From Bacteroides intestinalis DSM 17393 (GTDB taxonomy: Bacteria; Bacteroidota; Bacteroidia; Bacteroidales; Bacteroidaceae): a stretch of 64,000 nucleotides of DNA. The position numbers were made by a program, and so were the translations under genes. The DNA lies in the NCBI RefSeq assembly GCF_000172175.1, contig NZ_ABJL02000008.1, positions 3,224,001-3,288,000 on the forward strand, given 5' to 3'. This document shows, one piece after another, positions 18,837 to 27,568 of the stretch (within the stretch, counting starts at the first letter, position 1; the number at the start of each line of letters is the position of its first letter). The notes under the pieces were generated by a model that worked only from the letters and a program-made list of their open reading frames with translations, was not told where the DNA came from and searched no databases.

Positions 18837-21326
18837 ATGTACTCAATGAAAAACATTCTTATTACTTTACTATCAATGCTTATTCCAAGCAGTGTAATTA
18901 TGGCACAATATCAAAATGTGCAAGAAAAAGCCTCTTTGGTAAATGTACCTTTAGAAAAATTTGTGTCGCAACAAAAAACACTCTTCAACTTCGATTGGAA
19001 ATTCCAATTAGTTACAGAAGAAAACAAGGGCACTAATTTCGCTGCTCCTGCATTGGATGATTCCTCCTGGCGTATTCTTGACCTGCCACATGATTTCCAG
19101 TTCGAGCAACCCTGGACGAAGGCAGGTGGCGGTGCACGCGGCTTCAAGCCGATGTGTGAAGGATGGTATCGTAAATCTTTCCAAGCAGATCCATTATGGA
19201 AAGGAAAACGTGTAGTGATGGATTTCGGGGGAATCATCTACTTAGGTGATGTCTACCTGAATGGACACAAGATAGCCTCAACAGACTACGGATATGTAGG
19301 CATTGAAGCAGACCTTACTCCTTATCTGCATTTTGAGAAGGAAAATATAGTAGCAGTATATGCATCTACCGGTCCTAAAAAAGGTTCTCGTTGGTATACA
19401 GGTGGCGGATTGTTCCGCGATGTTTATCTGCAAGTTCAAAATCCTACCCATATAGCACGGCACGGGATTTACATTACTACCCCCGAAGTTGTATCGGATA
19501 AGGCAACAGTTGCCGTACAAGTGGAAGTAGACGGTTGGCAAAAACATGATGTATTGGTTCGCACCACAGTTCGCAACCCAGAAGGAAAAGTTGTGGGTTC
19601 TGCCCATAACACCATGCCCAAACATACCCACCAAACTTGTACTGAGTTAAAGTTGCCTGCAATAACTTTGAAGAACCCACAACTCTGGTCGTGCAATACA
19701 CCGCAACTGTATAGTGCAGATGTGGTTGTGGTAGCAGATGGTATGGTAGTAGACAGTATTACAGAACAATTCGGTATCCGCAAGTTAGAGTTTTCACCTG
19801 AATTTGGTTTCAAACTCAATGGAGAAAAGATATTTCTACAAGGCAATGCCAACCATCATGATCTCGGCGCATTAGGGGCTGCTTCTTACGATAAAGCTAT
19901 TGAACGCATGATGTTACAGTTGAAAGCTTTCGGTTATAATACAATTCGTTGTTCGCACAATCCCTACAGTGACAGTTTCGCCCGTATTGCAGACCGCGTA
20001 GGTATGCTCATTGTAGATGAATTGACAGACAAATGGAGTGATAATGATTATTGGGGTGGACGCCGACCATTCACTCAGATTTGGTCTGACCTGATTATAG
20101 AGTGGATAAAACGTGACCGTAACCGTCCGTCAATCATTCTTTGGAGTTTAGGTAACGAATTGCAAATTCGTGAAGGATGGGCAGGTTTTAGAGGGATTAA
20201 TGATTGGGGCATCACCACCTATCGCATCTTCAATCAATTAGTGAAACGTTTTGATGACAGCCGCCTGACAACAGTTGCAATGTTCCCTGCACGTGCCGGT
20301 GCCATCACTCGCCACGACAAAGACTTCGACAGTTACCTTGTTCCGCCCGAACTGGCTTGCGCCACAGAAGTTGCTTCATTCAATTATCAATCGGATAAGT
20401 ACACTGCTTATCTTCAGCATAAACCAGACCTCATACTGTTTCAAAGTGAAGCCGAGACCTACAAATTACTGGAGCCCTTCTATAACATGGATAAAAAGCG
20501 CACAGTAGGTATAGCCTATTGGGGTTCTGCCGAATACTGGGGAGAATCTAACCAATGGCCCAAAAAAGGATGGAATTATTCATTCTTTGACCACACCATG
20601 CATCCTTATCCCCAAGCTTATCTTATCAAATCCGCCTTCATGCCAGCTGTTCCGGAAGTACATATTGGTGTAGTAGATGCAGCCGGTGCCGAGAGTGTCA
20701 GTTGGAATGACGTGATAGTGGGGCGCATGGCACTTAATGAACGTTGGAATTATGAACCAGACAGCAAACAATCACTCTTCACCTACACCAATGCCCACTC
20801 AGTAGAACTATTGGTAAATGGTAAAAGTATAGGCACCCAACTAAACGATACGACAAAGATCAATCTGCGTAATATGATCTATTGGAAAGATGTCCCATAT
20901 GGCAATGGTGGCTCACTGGAGGCTATTGCCCACGATAAAAATGGAAATGAAGTTGCTCGTCATCGCATTGAAAGTGCAGGAAAAGCTGTAGCACTCAAGA
21001 TAGAAGCGGAAACACCAACCGACTGGAAAGCCGATGGTATGGACTTGCAATACATCAATGTCACAGCAGTTGATAAAAAAGGACGCCCCGTATGGACATA
21101 CAACGAACCGCTTACCTTGCAAATAGAAGGTTCTGCCCGGTTAGTAGCATTGGATAACAGCGACCATTATACATCCGATCTTTTCAATGGCATCACTACC
21201 AAACGGATGCATCAAGGACGTATGCAAATTATCCTCCGCAGTAATCGGGAAGCAGGTGAAGTGAAACTAAAAGTTACTTCAGTGGGCTTAAAAGGAACTC
21301 TTCGCCTGAAAACAATCATCAATTAG
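18837..21326 (+). CDS. Glycoside hydrolase family 2 protein, probable beta-galactosidase
   Basis: 829 residues. The signal peptide starts at the first or the fourth codon (M-K-N-I-L-I-T-L-L-S-M-L-I) and is cleaved near M-A-Q. A jelly-roll sugar-binding domain (about 50-215) and an Ig-like domain (about 220-320) precede the TIM barrel. The acid/base Glu441 is in S-L-G-N-E, and the predicted nucleophile Glu538 is in F-Q-S-E-A-E. The C-terminal part (about 610-829) has the DUF4982-like and Ig-like modules seen in Bacteroides beta-galactosidases. GH2 also contains beta-glucuronidases and mannosidases; galactosidase is the best guess from overall form. It is the first gene of the four-gene enzyme operon. 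Confidence 0.9.
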   Translation: MYSMKNILITLLSMLIPSSVIMAQYQNVQEKASLVNVPLEKFVSQQKTLFNFDWKFQLVTEENKGTNFAAPALDDSSWRILDLPHDFQFEQPWTKAGGGARGFKPMCEGWYRKSFQADPLWKGKRVVMDFGGIIYLGDVYLNGHKIASTDYGYVGIEADLTPYLHFEKENIVAVYASTGPKKGSRWYTGGGLFRDVYLQVQNPTHIARHGIYITTPEVVSDKATVAVQVEVDGWQKHDVLVRTTVRNPEGKVVGSAHNTMPKHTHQTCTELKLPAITLKNPQLWSCNTPQLYSADVVVVADGMVVDSITEQFGIRKLEFSPEFGFKLNGEKIFLQGNANHHDLGALGAASYDKAIERMMLQLKAFGYNTIRCSHNPYSDSFARIADRVGMLIVDELTDKWSDNDYWGGRRPFTQIWSDLIIEWIKRDRNRPSIILWSLGNELQIREGWAGFRGINDWGITTYRIFNQLVKRFDDSRLTTVAMFPARAGAITRHDKDFDSYLVPPELACATEVASFNYQSDKYTAYLQHKPDLILFQSEAETYKLLEPFYNMDKKRTVGIAYWGSAEYWGESNQWPKKGWNYSFFDHTMHPYPQAYLIKSAFMPAVPEVHIGVVDAAGAESVSWNDVIVGRMALNERWNYEPDSKQSLFTYTNAHSVELLVNGKSIGTQLNDTTKINLRNMIYWKDVPYGNGGSLEAIAHDKNGNEVARHRIESAGKAVALKIEAETPTDWKADGMDLQYINVTAVDKKGRPVWTYNEPLTLQIEGSARLVALDNSDHYTSDLFNGITTKRMHQGRMQIILRSNREAGEVKLKVTSVGLKGTLRLKTIIN

Positions 21327-21378
21327 AAGAAGTAACAATAGAAACACATTGAAAAATTAAACTATATCCATTAAAGAC

Positions 21379-23598
21379 ATGAATAAAAGACTAAAATTAA
21401 TAGCAGGCATTTTTTGGATAACCACCATTAATTGTTATGCTCAAATCAAAGAATTCGACCCCCTATTAGACTCTAAAGTCACGGTAATCCCAGCACCTTC
21501 CCAGGAAGAATGGAACAGTAATTATATGTGGTATCCGGGACAATTAGCCGCCTTCTATCAACAACAATCAGCCAAAATTTCCAAAGAACGCTGTGTGAAC
21601 GTAGGATACCCGGGAAAGTTCTTTGCTAAAAACAACCGCGCTTATTTCAAAAGAGAAATAAAATTGCACAAGGAAAATAATCTTCGTTGGGAAGGCCCAT
21701 CCGATATTATCCTTTACGTCAATGGAATAAAACAATCCACAACTAATAAGCAGATAACACTGCCCGCAGGTAAATCTTCCCTTTTATTTGAAGTGATAAC
21801 GAACGATTCTTTGCCTTGCATTATACTAAAAGGTGACGGTATGGAAAATCCAAATGAATGGCAAGTCAGTATGGATAAAAACTACTGGAGCATTCCTGAG
21901 AGTGCCTCCATGTATAATAAGCCCGCCACTCGACCAGATGCTCCTCAAAACATAATCGCTCAAATCAAGCCACAAGAAATTCTTCCAATGCGTAATGCCA
22001 AAACCATTGGAACAGATGGAGTACAAATCGGCAAGAACGGCTATGCTTTGATAGACTTTTTTCATCTGGAAATCGGTACTCTCACTTTTCAGGCAAAGGG
22101 AAAAGGCACTGTAACCGTACGAGTAGGTGAAACTCCGGAAGAAGCTCTGGAAAGAGATGACAAGAAGCTGGAACAATACCCGTTGCCTCCCATCAAATTG
22201 TCAGAAACAGGCAGTGTCATCAGCATACCTGAACGTGCACTCAGATATGCTTCTCTTGAATGTGATGAAGGTGCTGAAATTACTTCCCTAAAATTTGATG
22301 CCTCCATGTGGCCGGTAGAATATCAGATGCAGTTTGAAACGGATGATGAGTACATCAACAATCTGTTCAAAATGAGTAGCGCTACACTTCACACCAGTAT
22401 GCACCGCTTCTATCTGGATGGAGTGAAACGTGATTTCCTCCCCTGGTCGATGGATGCACTGGTCAGCACACTGGGAGGCGACTACCTGTTCGGTGATCAA
22501 CAGGTTTCAAAAAACGGAATATCCATAGCACTGATGCCGCTTAACCCCAAACTATCCGATATAGGTATACCCGACTATCCGCTCCACGCACTATTTGGGT
22601 TAAAGCAGAATTACCTGCGTTTCGGAGATTTAACAACCTCCCTCCAATACAAAGACCGGATTACCCAACTGCTTGACTTTTATGCTTCCATCGTTGATGA
22701 GAACGGATTTGTGCATGGTAACTATGGTGACAGACAGTTCGGTTATACTCCGGGATGGTCTACCTACAATGGTCCTGCGCGAAAAGGTGTGGCTGCTTAT
22801 GCACAGATCATGTTGTATTACAATTACATGACAGGTGCTTACTTTGCCAACTTATGGAAAGAGAAAGTACTTGCAAGCAGATACAGTAAGCTGGCACAAG
22901 ATTTAAAGAGAAAGATATTCAAACACTTCTGGGATGATGAAAGAAAAGCATTCATCAATGGCACGATGAATGACGGCACCACTATTGACAAGCGAATTTC
23001 ACATCATGCACAATATTGGGCTATCCTGGCAGATATATTTCCGAAAGAACATTATGACAATTTATTCGAGAATATCCTTCCCAATTTGCCTCACTATTAT
23101 ACCACTGTCAGCTATGAAAAAGGATATGAATTCCTAGCATATGCCAAGGCAGGACGGGTAAAGGAGTTATGGGATTTCATGTACCGTGTATTCGGCGATT
23201 GGATGGATCAAGGACATACCCGCTTTCCCGAAAACTTCCAGACAGAGGCTTCAAGAGCCAAGCAACTGGAGTTTTACAGACGTCCTTACGGTTTAAGCCT
23301 TTGCCACGGTGCCAACGGAGTGCCTGCGGTAGTAGGCGCCTTAAACGGCCTCATTGGTTTCAGCCAATCGGCAGAAAAGCCCAATGAATACACCATTAAA
23401 CCTGAACTTTTACATCTCGGATGGATAACCTCAAGGATTCCCGTCAAAGAAGGCTTTATCAGTGTAAAACTGAATGCAACCGGTGAAAGTACAATCGAAA
23501 TTCCCAATGGTTGTATAGTTAAGGTTATCACCAAAGGAGAAGGTAAGCCATTAACATTAAGGAAGCCAGGTACATACAAATTCAAATTAATTGATTAA
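21379..23598 (+). CDS. Glycoside hydrolase family 78-like alpha-L-rhamnosidase (divergent motif)
   Basis: 739 residues with a signal peptide cut near C-Y-A-Q. N-terminal beta domains (about 30-330) are followed by an (alpha/alpha)6 barrel and a small C-terminal beta domain, the order found in GH78. The barrel contains F-Y-L-D-G-V-K-R-D-F-L-P-W-S-M-D-A at about residues 343-359. It aligns with the GH78 signature DG-KRDRL-W-GD but has Phe for the second Arg and Ser-Met for the Leu-Gly step, so specificity or activity may differ. The proposed reaction is release of terminal alpha-L-rhamnose. It lies 52 nt after the GH2 gene and 27 nt before the GH27 gene. Confidence 0.8.
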   Translation: MNKRLKLIAGIFWITTINCYAQIKEFDPLLDSKVTVIPAPSQEEWNSNYMWYPGQLAAFYQQQSAKISKERCVNVGYPGKFFAKNNRAYFKREIKLHKENNLRWEGPSDIILYVNGIKQSTTNKQITLPAGKSSLLFEVITNDSLPCIILKGDGMENPNEWQVSMDKNYWSIPESASMYNKPATRPDAPQNIIAQIKPQEILPMRNAKTIGTDGVQIGKNGYALIDFFHLEIGTLTFQAKGKGTVTVRVGETPEEALERDDKKLEQYPLPPIKLSETGSVISIPERALRYASLECDEGAEITSLKFDASMWPVEYQMQFETDDEYINNLFKMSSATLHTSMHRFYLDGVKRDFLPWSMDALVSTLGGDYLFGDQQVSKNGISIALMPLNPKLSDIGIPDYPLHALFGLKQNYLRFGDLTTSLQYKDRITQLLDFYASIVDENGFVHGNYGDRQFGYTPGWSTYNGPARKGVAAYAQIMLYYNYMTGAYFANLWKEKVLASRYSKLAQDLKRKIFKHFWDDERKAFINGTMNDGTTIDKRISHHAQYWAILADIFPKEHYDNLFENILPNLPHYYTTVSYEKGYEFLAYAKAGRVKELWDFMYRVFGDWMDQGHTRFPENFQTEASRAKQLEFYRRPYGLSLCHGANGVPAVVGALNGLIGFSQSAEKPNEYTIKPELLHLGWITSRIPVKEGFISVKLNATGESTIEIPNGCIVKVITKGEGKPLTLRKPGTYKFKLID

Positions 23599-23625
23599 CT
23601 TTCGAACATAAAAGTAAGAATACTT

Positions 23626-25236
23626 ATGAAAAAACATGTTATAACAGGAAGCCTTCTGGCTCTTATACTCGCTACAAGTTGTACACCAACCCATGAAAAA
23701 AAAGCGCCGGAATCCTTTCCACCACCCCTGATGGGTTGGAGTTCCTGGAACACCTATCATGTGAATATCAACGAAGAGCTGATAAAGAAACAAGCGGATG
23801 CGTTAGTTACTCATGGGTTGAAAGATGCCGGTTATCTATATATTAATGTGGATGACGGATTTTTCGGCTGGAGAGATGAAACAGGAAAGATGCATGCACA
23901 TCCCGAACGTTTTCCTAACGGCATGAGACCTATATCCGACTATATCCATTCATTAGGTCTGAAAGCAGGTATCTATTCGGATGCAGGCGACAACACCTGC
24001 GGTTCTATTTACGACGATGATGCCAATGGAGTTGGCTCCGGTCTCTACGGGCACGAGCAACAGGATATAGACCTTTATCTGAAAGAATGGAACTATGACT
24101 TCATCAAGATAGATTATTGCGGTGGTAGAGAATTAGGGCTTGATGAAGAAAAGCGTTACGCAACCATTTGCGAAGCAATCAAGAATACCGGACGCACCGA
24201 TGTTTCCATTAATATTTGCCGATGGGCTTTCCCTGGTACTTGGGCAAAAAGCATGGCGCGTTCCTGGCGCATCAGTCCGGATATACGTCCCCGCTGGGAA
24301 TCCGTGAAGAATATTATCCGAAAGAATCTCTATTTATCAGCTTATGCCGGTGAAGGGCATTATAATGACATGGATATGCTGGAAGTCGGTCGCGGATTGA
24401 AGCAGGAAGAGGAAGAAGTACATTTTGGAATGTGGTGTATCATGAGCTCGCCCCTGCTTATCGGTTGCGATATGACAACCATTCCCGAAGCTTCATTAGC
24501 TTTGCTGAAGAATAAGGAGTTGATAGCACTGAATCAGGATCCGTTAGGACTGCAAGCATACGTGGTACAGCATGAGGCTGAAGAGTATGTACTGGTGAAA
24601 GACCTTGAACAAAAACGGGGACTTGTGCGTGCTGTTGCTTTATATAATCCATCAGATACGGTATGCAACTTCAATGTACCTTTCGAAAAATTGGAAATGG
24701 GTGGAACGGTAAAAGTTCGCGATGTGATACAATGCAAGGATTTGGGAGATATGACAGACACCATCCGGTTATCAGTTTCCCCACATAGCGTTGCAATATG
24801 GAGATTGGAAGCAGAGAAGCGTCTGGAACCGACTTTCTATGAGGCAGAATGGGCCTATTTACCTTGTTATGATGACTTGGGCAAGAACCCTAAACAAATA
24901 TTCTATGCTGCATCTCCGGCTTGTTCCGGTAAGATGAAAGTATCAAATATCGGAGGCAGTGAAGAAAATATTGCGGAATGGAAAGAAGTGTACAGTGAGA
25001 AAGGGGGCGAATATGATATGACTATTTATTATAGCTGCGACAAAAACAGGAAACTGGAAGTATCTGTAAATGAAACCAAGACAGAAATAAAAGACCTGAA
25101 TAGCGGCAACAAAGAAAAAGTAACATCCGTAACCATTCCTGTAACTTTAGTAGCCGGTAACAACGTAATCCGTATGGGAAACAACTTCGGATGGGCACCG
25201 GATATTGATTGCTTTAAGTTAAGTAAACGACAGTAA
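23626..25236 (+). CDS. Glycoside hydrolase family 27 alpha-galactosidase with C-terminal carbohydrate-binding module
   Basis: 536 residues. The lipobox LATSC gives a lipidated Cys19, so the enzyme is membrane anchored. The GH27 barrel begins M-G-W-S-S-W-N-T-Y. The nucleophile is Asp163 in F-I-K-I-D-Y-C-G-G, and the acid/base is Asp250 in Y-N-D-M-D-M-L-E-V-G. A beta-sandwich from about residue 395 (F-Y-E-A-E-W-A-Y-L ... D-C-F-K-L) resembles CBM35/CBM6 modules. GH27 also includes beta-L-arabinopyranosidases and alpha-N-acetylgalactosaminidases, so alpha-galactose is likely but not certain. It sits between the two rhamnosidase genes. Confidence 0.92.
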   Translation: MKKHVITGSLLALILATSCTPTHEKKAPESFPPPLMGWSSWNTYHVNINEELIKKQADALVTHGLKDAGYLYINVDDGFFGWRDETGKMHAHPERFPNGMRPISDYIHSLGLKAGIYSDAGDNTCGSIYDDDANGVGSGLYGHEQQDIDLYLKEWNYDFIKIDYCGGRELGLDEEKRYATICEAIKNTGRTDVSINICRWAFPGTWAKSMARSWRISPDIRPRWESVKNIIRKNLYLSAYAGEGHYNDMDMLEVGRGLKQEEEEVHFGMWCIMSSPLLIGCDMTTIPEASLALLKNKELIALNQDPLGLQAYVVQHEAEEYVLVKDLEQKRGLVRAVALYNPSDTVCNFNVPFEKLEMGGTVKVRDVIQCKDLGDMTDTIRLSVSPHSVAIWRLEAEKRLEPTFYEAEWAYLPCYDDLGKNPKQIFYAASPACSGKMKVSNIGGSEENIAEWKEVYSEKGGEYDMTIYYSCDKNRKLEVSVNETKTEIKDLNSGNKEKVTSVTIPVTLVAGNNVIRMGNNFGWAPDIDCFKLSKRQ

Positions 25237-25248
25237 CAAAGAATTTGT

Positions 25249-27012
25249 ATGATAAGAGTAGCAATAACAGCAATAGCTTTATGCATAGCAGGAGTAACAA
25301 AAGCCCAGACTTACGTTCCTCCCGTTTTTGGCGCAGACAGTCTGAACATCCATACGGATGAAATGACACGCCTATATGTACCTCCTCAAAAGGTCATGTG
25401 GATTAGCAATGACTCTTTAGTCAGCAATGCGGAAGTACTGCTTCTTCCCGGTACGGGACAAGCGGAACTTGGCAGAAAGAGCATGTGCTCCATGCATACT
25501 ACAAAAAGTGATACAGCTTCCATTCTACTGGATTATGGACGGGAGTTGCACGGAGGCTTAAAACTTGTATTAGGTTCGGCAAAACCTTGGAGAACAGCTT
25601 CTGTACGCATTCGTTTCGGAGAATCCGTAAGTGAGGCCTGTAGCCAGAATGATGGCGGCAAACGGAGAAAGGGATATTCCACAAACGACCATGCCATGCG
25701 TGATATGGTTATGCAGGTTCCAAGTGACGGACAAATTGAAATAGGAAGCACCGGATTCCGCTTCATCCGTATCGACTGTCTATCTCCCGATATGACTATC
25801 TATCTGAAAGAAGCTCCGGCCATTTTCCGCTACCGGAATATCCCTTATCTGGGTTCATTCCGTTGCAACGATCAGCGTCTGAATGATATATGGATGACCG
25901 GAGCATACACCGTCCACCTGAATATGCAGGAATATTTATGGGATGGCATAAAGCGCGACCGCCTGATATGGCTGGGCGACATGCACCCCGAAGTAGCAAC
26001 CATTATAAGCGTATTCGGGCATAACGAAGTAGTAAACAAGAGCATAGACCTGGCTTGCGAACAGTTCCCCCTGCCCCAATGGCTGAATGGCATCAGTACT
26101 TATTCAATGTGGTACCTGATTATCCAGCACGAATGGTATGTGCATAATGGAAACATTGATTTTTTACGTCACCATCGCGCCTACATCACCGGAGTTATCG
26201 ACCGCATAGATGAATGTGTAGACGAGGAAGGCAATGAAAATCTGGCAAAACAACGTTTTCTGGATTGGCCGTCAAGTCCTAATCAGCCGGGGGTTGAAGC
26301 AGGATGCAGAGCATTGCTTAGCTGGGCTTTGAAAGATGCAGAGGTATTATGCAATCTACTGGAAGAACAAGAACATGCAAAAAAATGCCGTGCCATATCC
26401 AAGCGACTGAAAAAACAAATAAAACAACCTAACGGTTTGAAACAAGCAGCCGCACTAATGTCCATCGCAGGATTAATGAAGCCCGAGCAAGCATGCAGCG
26501 AAGTTATCTCAGTAGATGGTGCCAAGGACTTTTCCACTTTTTATGGCTACTACATGTTGCAGGCCCTTGCACAAGCAGGCGAATACCAGCAAGCTCTTGA
26601 CATTATCCGTCAGTACTGGGGAGGAATGTTAGATTTAGGAGCAACCACTTTTTGGGAAGATTTCAATCTGGACTGGATCCATAATGCCGCCAGACTGGAT
26701 GATTTCGTTCCTGAGGGCAAAGATGATATTCATGGAGATTTCGGCGATTATTGTTATCCCAGTTTCCGACATAGCTTCTGCCACGGCTGGGCTTCCGGCC
26801 CTACCCCTTGGATGACACAGCATATTTTAGGTGTTGAGATAGTGGATGCAGGCTGTAAAACTCTTCGCATAACTCCCCATCTTGGTGATTTGGAATGGGC
26901 GGAAGGCACCTTCCCTACTCCATTGGGGATAGTCTACATCAAGCATGTCAAAGGAGCTGATGGGAAAATAGTTTCTACGGTCAAAGCTCCTGATGGAATC
27001 AAAGTAATATAA
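25249..27012 (+). CDS. Glycoside hydrolase family 78 alpha-L-rhamnosidase
   Basis: 587 residues with a short signal peptide (M-I-R-V-A-I-T-A-I-A-L-C-I-A-G-V-T-K-A, cut before QT). N-terminal beta domains reach about residue 200. The (alpha/alpha)6 catalytic barrel carries the canonical signature Y-L-W-D-G-I-K-R-D-R-L-I-W-L-G-D-M-H-P-E at about residues 228-247. The C-terminal beta domain has T-L-R-I-T-P-H-L-G-D-L. It is shorter than multi-domain GH78 enzymes because it lacks an extra sugar-binding module. It is the last gene of the operon, 12 nt after the GH27 gene and directly before a bidirectional terminator. Together with the GH78-like enzyme two genes upstream it points to two rhamnose linkages in the substrate. 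Confidence 0.92.
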   Translation: MIRVAITAIALCIAGVTKAQTYVPPVFGADSLNIHTDEMTRLYVPPQKVMWISNDSLVSNAEVLLLPGTGQAELGRKSMCSMHTTKSDTASILLDYGRELHGGLKLVLGSAKPWRTASVRIRFGESVSEACSQNDGGKRRKGYSTNDHAMRDMVMQVPSDGQIEIGSTGFRFIRIDCLSPDMTIYLKEAPAIFRYRNIPYLGSFRCNDQRLNDIWMTGAYTVHLNMQEYLWDGIKRDRLIWLGDMHPEVATIISVFGHNEVVNKSIDLACEQFPLPQWLNGISTYSMWYLIIQHEWYVHNGNIDFLRHHRAYITGVIDRIDECVDEEGNENLAKQRFLDWPSSPNQPGVEAGCRALLSWALKDAEVLCNLLEEQEHAKKCRAISKRLKKQIKQPNGLKQAAALMSIAGLMKPEQACSEVISVDGAKDFSTFYGYYMLQALAQAGEYQQALDIIRQYWGGMLDLGATTFWEDFNLDWIHNAARLDDFVPEGKDDIHGDFGDYCYPSFRHSFCHGWASGPTPWMTQHILGVEIVDAGCKTLRITPHLGDLEWAEGTFPTPLGIVYIKHVKGADGKIVSTVKAPDGIKVI

Positions 27013-27017
27013 AATAA

Positions 27018-27037
27018 GGGGCTCTCTAACGAGCCCC
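27018..27037. terminator. Bidirectional terminator between convergent genes
   Basis: A 7-bp G/C-rich stem GGGGCTC (27018-27024) / GAGCCCC (27031-27037) lies between the rhamnosidase stop and the flavodoxin stop. On the minus strand it is followed by TTATTTTAT, on the plus strand by a weaker TCATATTAT. Confidence 0.85.
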
Positions 27038-27047
27038 TCATATTATA

Positions 27048-27551
27048 TCAAAATTCCTCTTTCAACTGTTCACACCAGTCCGTTATACGTTTATCCGTCA
27101 GCTTCGACTGGTTCTCTATATCAATCACCAGTCCACACCATTTACCATCCCTCAAAGCTCTTGACCGGTTAAATGAATAACCTTCGGCAGACGTAAATCC
27201 GACAAGGATAGCCCCTGCCTTTTCAAAAGCATCAGCCAGTATTCCCAGACCATCCACAAAATTATCGGGATAACCGATTTGATCACCAAGCCCGAAGAGG
27301 GCTACTTTCTTGTCTTTCAGATCGAGGCTTTCTATTTCCGGTATCATCTCATCCCAATAGGTGGGCAATTCACCGTCAAACCAAGTAGAAGCACCTACTA
27401 TCAGTTTATCATAAGCCTGGAAATCATTCTGCCAAGCTTTTTCTATCATGATCATTTCTACTTCTTTGTGTCCGAGCTTCTCACGTATCTTCTCTGCGAT
27501 ATGAGAAGTCTTGGCAGCATTCATTGCATAAAATAATCCTATCTCTTTCAT
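27048..27551 (-). CDS. fldA: Flavodoxin
   Basis: 167 residues, long-chain flavodoxin size. The FMN phosphate-binding loop near the N-terminus is degenerate (F-Y-A-M-N-A-A-K-T-S-H-I-A). The ring-contacting loops G-A-S-T-W-F-D-G-E-L-P and F-G-L-G-D-Q-I-G-Y-P-D-N-F are clear. It carries low-potential electrons in the cytoplasm. It is the last gene behind lpd-lplA-E2-E1, 17 nt after the E1 stop, so it probably shares their transcript. That is an unusual partner for an NAD-linked dehydrogenase complex. Confidence 0.95.
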   Translation of the reverse strand: MKEIGLFYAMNAAKTSHIAEKIREKLGHKEVEMIMIEKAWQNDFQAYDKLIVGASTWFDGELPTYWDEMIPEIESLDLKDKKVALFGLGDQIGYPDNFVDGLGILADAFEKAGAILVGFTSAEGYSFNRSRALRDGKWCGLVIDIENQSKLTDKRITDWCEQLKEEF

Positions 27552-27568
27552 AATAACTTATTATTAAA

